Below are positions 1 to 8,743 of a stretch of 64,000 bases of DNA, piece after piece. Below the pieces are notes generated by a model. It worked only from the letters and a program-made list of their open reading frames with translations. It did not search any database and was not told where the DNA came from. Both the position numbers and the translations under genes were made by a program. This stretch comes from JAEVLT01 sp050496765 (GTDB taxonomy: Bacteria; Bacillota; Bacilli; Bacillales; Cytobacillaceae): contig NZ_JBNWEO010000013.1 in NCBI RefSeq assembly GCF_050496765.1, forward strand, positions 434,001 through 498,000, given 5' to 3'. Within the stretch, counting starts at the first letter, position 1, and the number at the start of each line of letters is the position of its first letter.

Positions 1-508
1 CCAAATGTATATGATGTCTTGCCCGCTTTAATTGACGAATAATATGAGAAAACGTTTCAGTTCCATTTGTGAGAGTTTTCGTTGCCGTATCAAATGAAAT
101 CGGACTGTTGCCAAGCTTTTGCGCCAATTGGAACAGCCGGCTTTGATGATCCCCCATCTGCTGAATTTTTTCCTCGCTGCGCGGATCGCTCTCCCCTTCA
201 ACGGTTAAGAATGCCTGCTTATCAAGAAAATATTTTTTGCGAAACATTTTTTCTTTTCGGTAACTTCTACCGAACAAAAGGTAAAAAATAAATCCAACCA
301 GTGGAAAACTTCCCAACACAATCAGCCATGTCAATGTTTGCGTCGGATGGCGATTCTCAAAGAAAATCACAAATCCAATAAAAATGACGGACAATGTAAT
401 CAATAGACTTAGAAAGCCAAACACTCCTCCTTCCAACCGATCTTTAAAAATAAACAAAAAAGCCGTTAAAACAAGTAAGAAAAGAAAGATTTTTACTGTG
501 TTCTTCAG
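1..508 (-). CDS. cls: cardiolipin synthase, N-terminal part (partial, runs off the window)
   Basis: Membrane phospholipase-D-family enzyme that joins two phosphatidylglycerols into cardiolipin. The minus strand reads an uninterrupted N-terminus with two hydrophobic segments (about residues 4-20 and 30-52), then the family-typical FENRHPTQTLTW and LLFGRSYRKEKMF segments; the HKD catalytic motifs lie beyond the window. The frame is closed upstream by two TGA codons and contains no ATG at its head: after AGGTGA the first usable codons are ATT (511-509) and CTG (508-506). CTG has the better spacing (6 nt) and aligns with the usual N-terminal Met. The next gene upstream on this strand is mecA. Family assignment is recalled from known Bacillus Cls sequences. 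Confidence 0.85.
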   Translation of the reverse strand, partial: MKNTVKIFLFLLVLTAFLFIFKDRLEGGVFGFLSLLITLSVIFIGFVIFFENRHPTQTLTWLIVLGSFPLVGFIFYLLFGRSYRKEKMFRKKYFLDKQAFLTVEGESDPRSEEKIQQMGDHQSRLFQLAQKLGNSPISFDTATKTLTNGTETFSHIIRQLKRARHHIHL

Positions 509-588
509 AATTCATCACCTGCCAGTCCATTCCTTTACCCAACTATTTTCGTCGCTATGCAGAGCATTTTGCCTTAATTGCAAAAAAT

Positions 589-612
589 ACCGATTTCAGC
601 TAGGAAATCGGT
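589..612. terminator. hairpin terminator after mecA
   Basis: Nine-base stem ACCGATTTC / GAAATCGGT with a short loop, followed on the minus strand by a T-run. It sits just past the mecA stop and before cls. Confidence 0.75.
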
Positions 613-618
613 AAAAAA

Positions 619-1290
619 TTAAGTAAAATATTTGCTGATTTCAGTAAAGACATTTTCCGAAAGAATTTCTTTCCCATACTCTTGAAGCCGGTGGATCGTA
701 ACGGGTGTCTCATTTCCAAATTCGGACAGAATGCTTAAAATATCGTCGATTTCTTCCTCATCAATCGAATCTTCCGGGAACTCAACATATAAATAATATC
801 TGCCTTCAAAATGATACAGTTTCGCATCCAGATTCTCAAGCCCCGGCTGTTTCGATAACATGATCAGATCCTCAAAATCTTGAAATACAAGGAGGAAATC
901 TAATGATTCATCATCACCGCTTAAAAGATAATCATCCTCATTCTGAAAAGAAGCATGTTGATCCAAAAGATCTACAATATTCGCGTCACCCGGTAAATCT
1001 GAAAATTTTTCCGGCGGTATCGGCAATTCAAATTTTTGCCCGTCTTTTGTCAACTGTGCCTTTGTTACTAAAATCTCAAGCCCCTTTTCTAAAGCTTGAA
1101 CTTGGATCCACAGCGGTCCTTCTACTGCAAACTCTTCTTCTTGATGAACTTCATCCATCATTTCCCAAAAAAGTTCTTCGCTTCGCTCGCGGTTGTACCA
1201 TATTTCCTCACGGTCAAAGCCTCGTTCTTCTATATCACCATATGAAATGTAAAACTTCACAGTATTCTCGTTGATTCGTTCGATATCCAT
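619..1290 (-). CDS. mecA: adaptor protein MecA
   Basis: ClpC adaptor that targets ComK (and ComS) for degradation by ClpCP and so restrains competence; it acts in the cytoplasm. The 223-residue protein has the classic N-terminal target-binding region (starting MDIERINENTVKFYISYGD), an acidic linker (about 85-110) and a C-terminal ClpC-binding domain that includes the FEDLIMLSKQ and LYHFEGRYYLYVEF stretches. Length matches the family (about 220). The start is supported by a purine-rich GGAAGGGAGAG ribosome site. Its substrate comK lies at 54.8 kb in the same window. Spx, encoded next to it, is another Clp-controlled regulator. Confidence 0.95.
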   Translation of the reverse strand: MDIERINENTVKFYISYGDIEERGFDREEIWYNRERSEELFWEMMDEVHQEEEFAVEGPLWIQVQALEKGLEILVTKAQLTKDGQKFELPIPPEKFSDLPGDANIVDLLDQHASFQNEDDYLLSGDDESLDFLLVFQDFEDLIMLSKQPGLENLDAKLYHFEGRYYLYVEFPEDSIDEEEIDDILSILSEFGNETPVTIHRLQEYGKEILSENVFTEISKYFT

Positions 1291-1562
1291 CGTTAACTCT
1301 CCCTTCCGTTTCCAGATTGAAGGGACAAAATACCCCCAAAACAGATAGTGCTGAGTATTACCATTTACCCAACACGAGCATTTCTTTCAAAACAAAAAAG
1401 AATATACTCTTGTACTTATATTTTATGACAAAAGGAGCAATAAGGGAAATAAAATATAACAAAAATTGAAAAACTGTTATTTCGCCCATAAGCAAAAGTT
1501 CACATTTAGATTCTTTTAATAATATCAAACAGAATCTTATGGCGCAAGTGTTAAAATAAAAA
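1291..1562. other. intergenic region between mecA and spx
   Basis: AT-rich stretch carrying the mecA upstream region. A 72-codon minus-strand open frame here (1358-1576) overlaps the spx terminator, has no good ribosome site and resembles nothing recognised; it is treated as noise. Confidence 0.4.
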
Positions 1563-1589
1563 AGAAGGCCTTCCATATGAAGACCTTCT
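1563..1589 (-). terminator. spx terminator
   Basis: An 11-bp stem with one mismatch (AGAAGGCCTTC / GAAGACCTTCT) and a CATAT loop, followed on the minus strand by CTTTTTTATTTT. It lies directly after the spx stop. Confidence 0.8.
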
Positions 1590-1594
1590 ACGGC

Positions 1595-1990
1595 TTAATT
1601 GACCATGCGCTGTGCTTCGCGCAGTTGGAATGTACGAACTTTTCTAGGCAAAAATCTGCGAATCTCATCTTCATTGTATCCGACCTGCAGCCGTTTTTCA
1701 TCGATAATAATCGGGCGGCGAAGAAGCCCTGGATTTGACTTGATTAATTCAAACAGATTTTGCAACGGCATGGTTTCAAGGTTAACGTCTAGTTTTTGGA
1801 ACGTCTTTGATCTAGTTGAAATAATTTCATCTGTTCCATCCTCTGTCATCCGGAGAATTTCTTTTATTTCATCAATGGTTAACGGTTCAGAGAAAATATT
1901 TCTTTCTTTGTATGGAATTTCGTGCTCTTCGAGCCATGTTTTAGCTTTGCGACATGATGTACAACTTGGTGAAGTGTATAAAGTTACCAT
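1595..1990 (-). CDS. spx: global redox regulator Spx
   Basis: RNA polymerase alpha-CTD-binding regulator of the ArsC/Spx family. It activates thiol-stress genes and blocks activator-dependent transcription. The 131-residue product (starting MVTLYTSPSCTSCRK) has the redox CxxC switch at Cys10-Cys13 and the ArsC fold throughout, and the length is exactly that of the family. A longer frame reaches 2047, but the start at 1990 is preceded by GGAGTGTGGG and matches the conserved N-terminus, so the extension is not used. Spx is normally degraded by ClpXP. Single-gene unit with its own terminator. Confidence 0.96.
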   Translation of the reverse strand: MVTLYTSPSCTSCRKAKTWLEEHEIPYKERNIFSEPLTIDEIKEILRMTEDGTDEIISTRSKTFQKLDVNLETMPLQNLFELIKSNPGLLRRPIIIDEKRLQVGYNEDEIRRFLPRKVRTFQLREAQRMVN

Positions 1991-2479
1991 TTGTTCCCAC
2001 ACTCCTTCAAAATTAGTTCTGAATCTATAAATGGAACGTATGTGCAATTGAATTGGACTTACTCTAAATTAAAATAACTATAAATAAGTAATTTATATCA
2101 TTTATTATACACCACTGCATCCTAAAAAGGTATCCTTTTTGAAAAATAATCAACTATTTCTTTCGTTAATTAGACGAAAAATATTTACAAAAGTCTCACA
2201 TTTCCCTTAAAAAAACCCTTGATTTTTACATTGTTTCATGAATTAACATGATAACATTCGTTTTTATGTGATTTTTATTGTCCACATTTCCTTTTCATTT
2301 TATTTCATTTCTTTTTACCCTTACATTATACCTTTAAAACCTTAAAATTTTATTAATTTTTTATTCTCATTTACAAAATGAAAATTGAAAACGCATTCAC
2401 TCTTTTGGGGTATTGCTGTTTTTTCCGCATTTTGCCCTTTCCATATGAAAAAAATTCTTTTAGAATAGAAAGAGAGGAA
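1991..2479. other. AT-rich intergenic region with the spx promoter
   Basis: Nearly 490 bp without a convincing gene. On the minus strand a TATAAT hexamer (2109-2104) is a candidate spx -10. A perfect 17-bp inverted repeat AAAAAGG-TAT-CCTTTTT (2124-2140) covers where its -35 would be. The remainder (2150-2470) is poly-A/T rich with no further clear signal. Confidence 0.4.
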
Positions 2480-2710
2480 ATGAAATTGGTATTGAGTATC
2501 GAGAAAAGCAGGAAGGTGATTAGATTGGCTGGATACATAACCGATTTACTGATCGTTGCATTATTGATTGTTGGTCTTACTGCATTAATGGGTGTTATCG
2601 CAAACGGAATTGGAGAAAAAGTGTTTGGCGGAAAAAAACGTTCTGAATATGTGATGCAATCCGAGCATTTTCAAACCGGTTGGAAAAAAGTTGGCGGTAA
2701 CAGAAAGTAA
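2480..2710 (+). CDS. small single-pass membrane protein, function unknown
   Basis: Not recognised. The frame encodes a short basic N-terminus, one strong hydrophobic segment (the stretch around ITDLLIVALLIVGLTALMG) and a charged tail with a GGKKRSEYV motif, so a small membrane protein is likely. The start is uncertain. ATG 2480 has GAGAGG very close; TTG 2486 has better spacing; TTG 2525, behind AAGGTGAT, would give a 61-residue protein beginning at the hydrophobic segment. It is followed immediately by a strong terminator, which supports a real transcript. It sits convergent to the opp operon and downstream of spx. Confidence 0.5.
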   Translation: MKLVLSIEKSRKVIRLAGYITDLLIVALLIVGLTALMGVIANGIGEKVFGGKKRSEYVMQSEHFQTGWKKVGGNRK

Positions 2711-2739
2711 AAACGATCTCAAGTTGAGATCGTTTTTTT
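2711..2739. terminator. bidirectional terminator between the small membrane gene and oppF
   Basis: Stem AAACGATCTCAA / TTGAGATCGTTT with T-runs on both strands; it serves the plus-strand small gene and the minus-strand opp operon. Confidence 0.88.
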
Positions 2740-2743
2740 ATGC

Positions 2744-3679
2744 TCAGTATTTTCCTTTGTATTCCTTATATTCTTTTTCAGAACAGAGAACAAAATGGCC
2801 TTTCGTGATTTCTCTAAACTCCAACTGTTCTCCTTCTGCATAATGATGAACACTAGGGTTATAAGATTTCCGTTCGCGCGTCCTCTCCGAAATCGGATCC
2901 GGTAAAGGGATTGCCGATAGCAATGACTGGGTATACGGGTGAATCGGATTCCTATACAATTCATCCGCGGGAGCCAGTTCCACTAGTTTGCCGAAATACA
3001 TAACGCCAATTCGATCACTGATGTATTTCACCATCGAAAGATCGTGGGCAATAAACAAATACGTCAACCCTTTTTCCTTTTGCAAATGCTTCATTAGGTT
3101 AACGACTTGCGCCTGAATCGATACGTCCAGAGCGGAGATCGGCTCATCAGCAATGATAAACTCCGGCTCAACAGCAAGGGCGCGGGCAATGCCGATCCGC
3201 TGCCGCTGACCGCCGCTGAATTCATGCGGGTAACGATTGGCGTGCTCCCTGTTTAAGCCGACTGTTTCAAGCAGCTCATACACCCTCTCCATCCGCTCTT
3301 TCTTCGACTTAGCCAACCCGTGAATATCAATACCCTCGGCGATGATATCCGCAACCTTTAACCTAGGATTCAACGAGGCATAAGGATCCTGAAAAATCAT
3401 CTGCATTTTTCGATTAAAGTCTTTTAACTGGGCATGATTTTTTTTGCCATGAACATTTACACCATTAAACAATACTTCTCCATCCGTTGCATTATATAAA
3501 CGGATAATGGTCCGGCCTGTGGTTGATTTGCCACATCCAGACTCACCGACAAGTCCAAGCGTTTCCCCTTTGTAAATATCAAAGGAGATTCCGTCAACAG
3601 CCCTTACTTCATTAGGCCTTCCAACATTAAAATACTGTTTGAGATTTTTAATTTCAAGCAGTTTCTCAGCCTGTGACAA
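2744..3679 (-). CDS. oppF: oligopeptide ABC transporter ATP-binding protein OppF
   Basis: One of the two cytoplasmic ATPases that power oligopeptide import with OppB/C/A. The 311-residue protein shows Walker A GESGCGKST (45-53), the Q-loop region IFQDPYASLNPR, signature FSGGQRQR, Walker B IIADEP and the C-terminal oligopeptide/dipeptide extension (HPYTQSLLSAIP). The start codon is TTG directly abutting the oppD stop (TAA-TTG), with AAGGAGGGG upstream, which implies translational coupling. The order oppA-B-C-D-F is the standard Bacillus order. Imported peptides include Phr signalling peptides in B. subtilis; that role here is inference. Confidence 0.95.
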   Translation of the reverse strand: MSQAEKLLEIKNLKQYFNVGRPNEVRAVDGISFDIYKGETLGLVGESGCGKSTTGRTIIRLYNATDGEVLFNGVNVHGKKNHAQLKDFNRKMQMIFQDPYASLNPRLKVADIIAEGIDIHGLAKSKKERMERVYELLETVGLNREHANRYPHEFSGGQRQRIGIARALAVEPEFIIADEPISALDVSIQAQVVNLMKHLQKEKGLTYLFIAHDLSMVKYISDRIGVMYFGKLVELAPADELYRNPIHPYTQSLLSAIPLPDPISERTRERKSYNPSVHHYAEGEQLEFREITKGHFVLCSEKEYKEYKGKY

Positions 3680-4723
3680 TTAGTTCCCCTCCTTTTTACC
3701 AGGGAATTGGCTTTGACGCCGTTTTACAGCGTCAGGCGGCTCCACTTTCGGTGCATCGGGATGCAAAAGCCAAGTAGCAGCATAATGAGTATCCGAAACT
3801 TTGAACATTGGCGGCTCCTGCTCTAAATCGATTTTTAAAACATATGGATTTCTTGGTGCGAACGGATCTCCCTTCGGAGGATCCAAAAGATCCGGTGGTG
3901 TTCCCGGAATCGAAAAAAGTTCCTCATCGCGGGTATCCAGACTAGGCATTGAGCTGATTAATCCCCATGTATATGGATGTTTTGGATTATAAAAAATTTC
4001 ATCTGCCGTACCAATTTCAACAATTTTACCGCCATACATAACCGCAACGCGGTCTGCGACATTTGCCACAACACCCAGGTCGTGCGTGATAAAAATGATC
4101 GAAGTATCAATCTTCTTCTGTAAATCTTTCATTAATTCAAGAATTTGCGCCTGGATCGTAACATCAAGCGCCGTTGTCGGCTCGTCCGCAATAAGAACTT
4201 TCGGATTGCAGGCCAATGCAATCGCAATGACGACCCTTTGCCTCATACCCCCGGAAAATTGATGCGGGTATTGATCAACACGCAATTCCGGTTTAGGTAT
4301 CCCAACAAGTTTCAACAATTCAACTGCTCTCTCTTTGGCCGCAGACTTGCTCATTTTTTGATGTTTAATTAAAGGTTCCATAATCTGAACTCCGATTTTC
4401 ATCGTCGGGTTTAATGAAGTCATTGGATCTTGGAAGATCATCGAAATATCATGACCACGGATTTTTTGCATTTGCTTATCCGAAAGCTTCGTAAGATCTT
4501 GATTATTAAATAAGATTTCACCGTTTTTAATTTCGGAATTGTTCTCAGGAAGTAGACGCATAATGGATTTTGTGGTAACAGATTTTCCAGAACCTGATTC
4601 GCCAACGATCGCCAATGTTTCCCCTTTATATAAATCAAAGCTGATTCCTCGAATCGCCTTCACTTCGCCCGCAAATGTATGGAAAGATATATTTAAATCT
4701 TTTACTTGTAATATTTTTTCCAC
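3680..4723 (-). CDS. oppD: oligopeptide ABC transporter ATP-binding protein OppD
   Basis: Partner ATPase of OppF in the oligopeptide importer. The 347-residue protein has Walker A GESGSGKS (41-48), signature FSGGMRQR, Walker B LIADEPTTALD, the H-loop ITHDLGVV and the C-terminal peptide-transporter extension ending in a basic tail. It is cotranscribed between oppC and oppF; its stop codon touches the TTG start of oppF. The Met-for-Gln change in the signature (SGGMRQR against SGGQRQR in OppF) is typical of OppD rather than a defect. Confidence 0.95.
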   Translation of the reverse strand: MEKILQVKDLNISFHTFAGEVKAIRGISFDLYKGETLAIVGESGSGKSVTTKSIMRLLPENNSEIKNGEILFNNQDLTKLSDKQMQKIRGHDISMIFQDPMTSLNPTMKIGVQIMEPLIKHQKMSKSAAKERAVELLKLVGIPKPELRVDQYPHQFSGGMRQRVVIAIALACNPKVLIADEPTTALDVTIQAQILELMKDLQKKIDTSIIFITHDLGVVANVADRVAVMYGGKIVEIGTADEIFYNPKHPYTWGLISSMPSLDTRDEELFSIPGTPPDLLDPPKGDPFAPRNPYVLKIDLEQEPPMFKVSDTHYAATWLLHPDAPKVEPPDAVKRRQSQFPGKKEGN

Positions 4724-4740
4724 TGCCGTTCACCTGCCTT

Positions 4741-5766
4741 CTAATCACGCATTTTTGGATCAAGGGCATCCCGTAATCCATCTGCAACTAAATTGAAGCA
4801 TATCATGATTAATGCAATCATAATCGAAGGCGTAATCATTTGATATGGATATGCACGCATTGATTTGTAGCCCTCGTTTACTAAAGTTCCTAATGAAGCA
4901 TTGGGTTCTTGCAGCCCTAATCCGATAAAACTTAAAAACGCTTCAAAGAAAATCGCACTTGGTATTGAAAACATCGTATTAATAATGATAATACCAAACA
5001 TATTCGGAATCATATGCTTAAAAATTATCGAAATATTGCTCGCCCCTAATGTTTTAGCAGCTAAGACAAATTCCTGATTTTTATACTTTAAAACTTGGGC
5101 ACGAACCACACGCGCCATACTCGTCCAACTGGTAATAGTGATGGCAATAATGATTGGGATAATACCCGGTTTTAATACGAGAATCATTAAGACGACAACG
5201 ATCAGGTTCGGAATTCCAATAATGATTTCCATAATTCGCTGCATAACACTATCCACTTTGCCGCCGACGTATCCGGAAACAGCTCCGTAGGTAACACCGA
5301 TCACCATATCTACTAATGCTGCCATGAAGGCGATGAACAGAGATACTTGTGTTCCTTTCCAAGTACGGGCAAAAATATCACGCCCCAGTTCATCCGTTCC
5401 AAACCAATAATACTCTTTCACATGACGAACTTCGTAGGCATTATAAGTTATGCCGGCCTTATTGGTTAAAGTGCCGTCAAACGGAAGCCAATGAATGTTT
5501 TCCAAACCCTGTACCCGTGGTGGCAAGTCATGATTATCAGTATTTTGGTAATCATATTTATATGGTGAAAGTAATGGACCAATAAACGCAAGAATAAGTA
5601 AAAGAACAATAACCACTAAGCTGATGACTGCTCCTTTATTTTTACGAACCCGCAGCCAGGAATCCTGCCAAAAGTTTAGACTTGGCTTGGCAATGGTCTC
5701 ACTTTTGGATGGATCAATTTGGGCGGGTACAAACATATCCTTTGAAATTTCTTCTTTATTAAGCAT
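4741..5766 (-). CDS. oppC: oligopeptide ABC transporter permease OppC
   Basis: Inner permease of the peptide importer. The 341-residue protein has an N-terminal cytoplasmic OppC-N segment (1-45), a first membrane helix (about 48-70), an extracytoplasmic loop with the conserved FGTDELGRDIFAR motif, then five more helices. The EAA loop (EFVLAAKTLGAS...HMIPN) that docks to OppD/F is present. It is somewhat longer than B. subtilis OppC, mostly in the first external loop (about residues 72-115). Downstream of oppB in the operon, with no gap (oppB stop at 5767). Confidence 0.94.
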   Translation of the reverse strand: MLNKEEISKDMFVPAQIDPSKSETIAKPSLNFWQDSWLRVRKNKGAVISLVVIVLLLILAFIGPLLSPYKYDYQNTDNHDLPPRVQGLENIHWLPFDGTLTNKAGITYNAYEVRHVKEYYWFGTDELGRDIFARTWKGTQVSLFIAFMAALVDMVIGVTYGAVSGYVGGKVDSVMQRIMEIIIGIPNLIVVVLMILVLKPGIIPIIIAITITSWTSMARVVRAQVLKYKNQEFVLAAKTLGASNISIIFKHMIPNMFGIIIINTMFSIPSAIFFEAFLSFIGLGLQEPNASLGTLVNEGYKSMRAYPYQMITPSIMIALIMICFNLVADGLRDALDPKMRD

Positions 5767-6696
5767 TTACCCTTTCCCCCCCTGAATACGAATGCGCGGG
5801 TCAATAATTCCATAAAGAATATCCACAACCAAGATAATAGCGACAAATAATGCCGCAAACAAAATGGAAGTTCCCATAATAACCGGATAGTCATTTACCA
5901 TGATCGATTGCACAAATTGATTCCCGATACCAGGAATTCCAAAAATATTTTCGATAACGAGCGAACCCGTCATTAGACTTACTGCTAACGGTCCCATTAC
6001 GGTAATGACCGGAATTAATGCATTTCTTAGTGCATGTTTAAAACTTATTTGCCAATAGCTTGCGCCTTTAGCTTTTGCAAGAGTTATATAATCCGATCCC
6101 AACACTTCCACCATCTCTGTCCTCATAAAACGGGCGGCAATGGAAATCGGGAACATTGCCAAAGCAATGGTTGGCAGAATGGTATAGGCAGGACCTTTCC
6201 AAAACATTACTGGTAGCCATCCTAGTTTCACCGCAATATAGTATTGCAATAGGCCGGCAAAAACAAAGCTTGGAATGGATTTTCCAATAACAGCAATAAA
6301 CGTAGCGCCATAATCAACCCAACTATTTTGTTTTAGGGCAGCCAAAACTCCTAAAAGGATACCGAGCACTGCCCCAACAATCATCGCCTGGGCGCCAAGT
6401 ATCGCCGATGGAGCAAGTCGTTGCGCAATAAGTTCAGTTACCGGGGTATTATTAAACTGAAAGGAGACACCCAAATCGCCTTTTACCATGTTCATTATAT
6501 AGTGAGCATATTGAACAGGCACAGGCTGATCAAATCCATACTTTTCCAATAAAATGTGGCGCTGGGTCTCTGAAAGTTTTTCCCAGCTATTAAAAGGAGT
6601 TCCTGGAATTAACTTCATGAGGAAAAAGGTTACAGATACAACTATGAATAACGTAATAATCATATAGACAATCCGCTGGAGGATATATTTTACCAT
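5767..6696 (-). CDS. oppB: oligopeptide ABC transporter permease OppB
   Basis: Second permease subunit. The 309-residue protein has six predicted membrane helices, starting with the N-terminal helix MVKYILQRIVYMIITLFIVV, and the EAA coupling motif (DYITLAKAKGAS...HALRN). Length agrees with the family. It starts after a 140-bp gap downstream of oppA that contains a strong hairpin, so oppBCDF is likely expressed at a lower level than oppA. Forms the membrane channel with OppC. Confidence 0.95.
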   Translation of the reverse strand: MVKYILQRIVYMIITLFIVVSVTFFLMKLIPGTPFNSWEKLSETQRHILLEKYGFDQPVPVQYAHYIMNMVKGDLGVSFQFNNTPVTELIAQRLAPSAILGAQAMIVGAVLGILLGVLAALKQNSWVDYGATFIAVIGKSIPSFVFAGLLQYYIAVKLGWLPVMFWKGPAYTILPTIALAMFPISIAARFMRTEMVEVLGSDYITLAKAKGASYWQISFKHALRNALIPVITVMGPLAVSLMTGSLVIENIFGIPGIGNQFVQSIMVNDYPVIMGTSILFAALFVAIILVVDILYGIIDPRIRIQGGKG

Positions 6697-6753
6697 GTCG
6701 ACACCTCTTAATTCACAAAATGTTAGACACTTTTCGACAATTCTGTTACAGGT

Positions 6754-6787
6754 AAAAAGAGAGTATAACTTAATATACTCTCTTTTT
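6754..6787 (-). terminator. intercistronic (attenuating) terminator between oppA and oppB
   Basis: Fourteen-base stem AAAAAGAGAGTATA / TATACTCTCTTTTT with a 6-nt loop and T-tail, inside the oppA-oppB gap. As in other binding-protein operons it should lower permease and ATPase expression relative to OppA. Confidence 0.85.
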
Positions 6788-6836
6788 ATTTGATTATAAA
6801 CACCTTTTATTTGTTATTTTTAACAAATAATACCTC

Positions 6837-8519
6837 TTATTTATAAACTTTAATATATTCGAAACTAAAGTCAGAATACGGATTGTGTTGCAGGCCTTTT
6901 ACTTTCGGATTTACTAAAAGGTTTACAGAACGCTGATATAGTGGTGCCAATGCTGCATCATCTTCCAACAAAATTTTCTCAGCATCTTGCAAAGCTTTCC
7001 ATCGCTCATCCGGTTTAGCAGCCAAAGTCGTTTGAGCATCTTTAACTAACTTATCATATTTTGCATCGCTGTAGCTCATGTGGTTTTGGCCTCCACCTGT
7101 TAAGAACAGATCCATGAAGGTCATTGGGTCAGAGTAGTCTGGTCCCCATCCAGCATGCAATAAATCATATTCTTGTTTATCTTCACGATCGATACGGATT
7201 TTGAAAGGAACACTTTGAATATTAACCGTTAAACCAGGAAGAGTTTTCTCTAATTGGTCTTTAATGAATGCATCCTCTTTCTTAGCTGTTTCAGTATCTT
7301 GACCAACCATAGTAAACGTTACATTTGTTTTGCCTACTTCTTTCAAACCTTGTTCCCAAAGTTTTTTAGCTTTTGCCTTATCAGTCTTCAAATAGTTTCC
7401 GGCATCAGAACGGAAGTCTTTGCCATTATTAAACGCAAACTCTTTTGGTACAATGAAGTTAGCAGGGATCGAACCGTTTGACAATACGTTGTTCGTATAT
7501 GCTTTCTTATCAATTGCTAATGCAATTGCTTTACGTACATTAACGTTTTTCAAAACAGGATTATTTTCGTTCATCTTTAACCACCACATCGATGGCTCGA
7601 GATATTGTACTAAATCTTTAGTGCCTTGATACTGCGAAATGATTGCTGATGAAGCAAGTCTTCCAGTAATATCAGCTTGTTTAGCTTCATATGCGTTTAC
7701 AGCAGCTTGTGGATCTTTTACAACGTTAAAATTAGCTTTTTCCAATGTAACATTCTTTGCATTCCAATAATCAGCATTCTTTTCTAACGTCCATTGAGCA
7801 GCTGATGTTCCGTCCCATTTAGTTAATTTAAATGGACCGCTGTAAAGCAAGTGAGCAGCATCTTTTGCATAATCAGCACCTTGTGATTCCACATACTTTT
7901 TATTTTGCGGATAGAATGCTGTAAATGTTAATAATGAATCAATATATGGAAGCGGTCTTTCTAATGTGATTTCCAATGTATAATCGTCTATTGCTTTAAC
8001 ACCCAGAGAAGAAACCGGTGCTTTTCCTTCACTGATTGCAGTTGCATTTTTGATTTTATCTGACATCATATATGGACCATATGGTGATGCCGTTTTAGGA
8101 TCAATCGCACGCTGCCATGCAAAAACGTAATCATTTGCGGTAACAGGATCTCCGTTAGACCATTTGACATTCTTTTTCAAACTAATGGTCAATACTGTTT
8201 TATCAGCGTTATATTTCGGCATTCCAGCAGCATCATCAGGAATTGCCTTAGTACCCGTCTGATCCAAGCGATATAAACCAGCAGTTGTTTGAGCAAGTAT
8301 CTCACTGCCTAACACATCCTGGTTCATTACGCTGTCCAAAGTTGGAATTTCAGCCGTTTCCAGAACATTAATGACTTGTTTTTCGGCAAGCTGTGGAGTA
8401 GTACCCTTTGTATCCTTGCTTGTATCTTTGTTCGTGCCTGATCCGCCAGAACAAGCACTCAAAAATATACTTGCAGCAAGTGTTGATACAACTAATAATG
8501 AAAATTTTGACTTTTTCAA
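6837..8519 (-). CDS. oppA: oligopeptide-binding lipoprotein OppA
   Basis: Extracellular solute-binding protein (family 5) anchored by lipid that captures oligopeptides for OppBCDF. The 560-residue precursor has a signal peptide with lipobox LSAC (Cys23), a Gly/Ser/Thr/Lys-rich linker (24-45), and SBP-5 features such as the ETAEIPTLDSV start of the mature fold and the KNVKWSNGDPVTANDYVFAW signature (near 120-140). First gene of the minus-strand opp operon; it is separated from oppB by a terminator hairpin, consistent with higher expression. Promoter candidate at 8567-8595. Confidence 0.96.
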   Translation of the reverse strand: MKKSKFSLLVVSTLAASIFLSACSGGSGTNKDTSKDTKGTTPQLAEKQVINVLETAEIPTLDSVMNQDVLGSEILAQTTAGLYRLDQTGTKAIPDDAAGMPKYNADKTVLTISLKKNVKWSNGDPVTANDYVFAWQRAIDPKTASPYGPYMMSDKIKNATAISEGKAPVSSLGVKAIDDYTLEITLERPLPYIDSLLTFTAFYPQNKKYVESQGADYAKDAAHLLYSGPFKLTKWDGTSAAQWTLEKNADYWNAKNVTLEKANFNVVKDPQAAVNAYEAKQADITGRLASSAIISQYQGTKDLVQYLEPSMWWLKMNENNPVLKNVNVRKAIALAIDKKAYTNNVLSNGSIPANFIVPKEFAFNNGKDFRSDAGNYLKTDKAKAKKLWEQGLKEVGKTNVTFTMVGQDTETAKKEDAFIKDQLEKTLPGLTVNIQSVPFKIRIDREDKQEYDLLHAGWGPDYSDPMTFMDLFLTGGGQNHMSYSDAKYDKLVKDAQTTLAAKPDERWKALQDAEKILLEDDAALAPLYQRSVNLLVNPKVKGLQHNPYSDFSFEYIKVYK

Positions 8520-8566
8520 GTATGTAGACCTCCCTTTTCTATTTTCTGAAAAATTCTACAATGCTA

Positions 8567-8595
8567 ATTATACATTTCCAGAAAAACTTTGTACA
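8567..8595 (-). promoter_or_regulatory. candidate sigma-A promoter of oppA
   Basis: On the minus strand: -35 TGTACA (8595-8590), 17-bp spacer, -10 TATAAT (8572-8567) with TG just upstream. The transcript would have a leader of about 40 nt. Confidence 0.6.
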
Positions 8596-8743
8596 TTACT
8601 TTTTTAAAAAAAATTTACATGTTAGAAACAATAATTACACATGTTTGTCATCTACCTTATATTTTATATATGTTATAATTTATATTACACTCTATTTATG
8701 TTGGTAATTCCCCCTTTAGAAACTCGGAATTGGAGGTTTTCCT

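Noticed and set aside
1358..1576. 72-codon minus-strand frame between mecA and spx
   Set aside because: It overlaps the spx terminator, lacks a ribosome site and has AT-driven hydrophobic composition.
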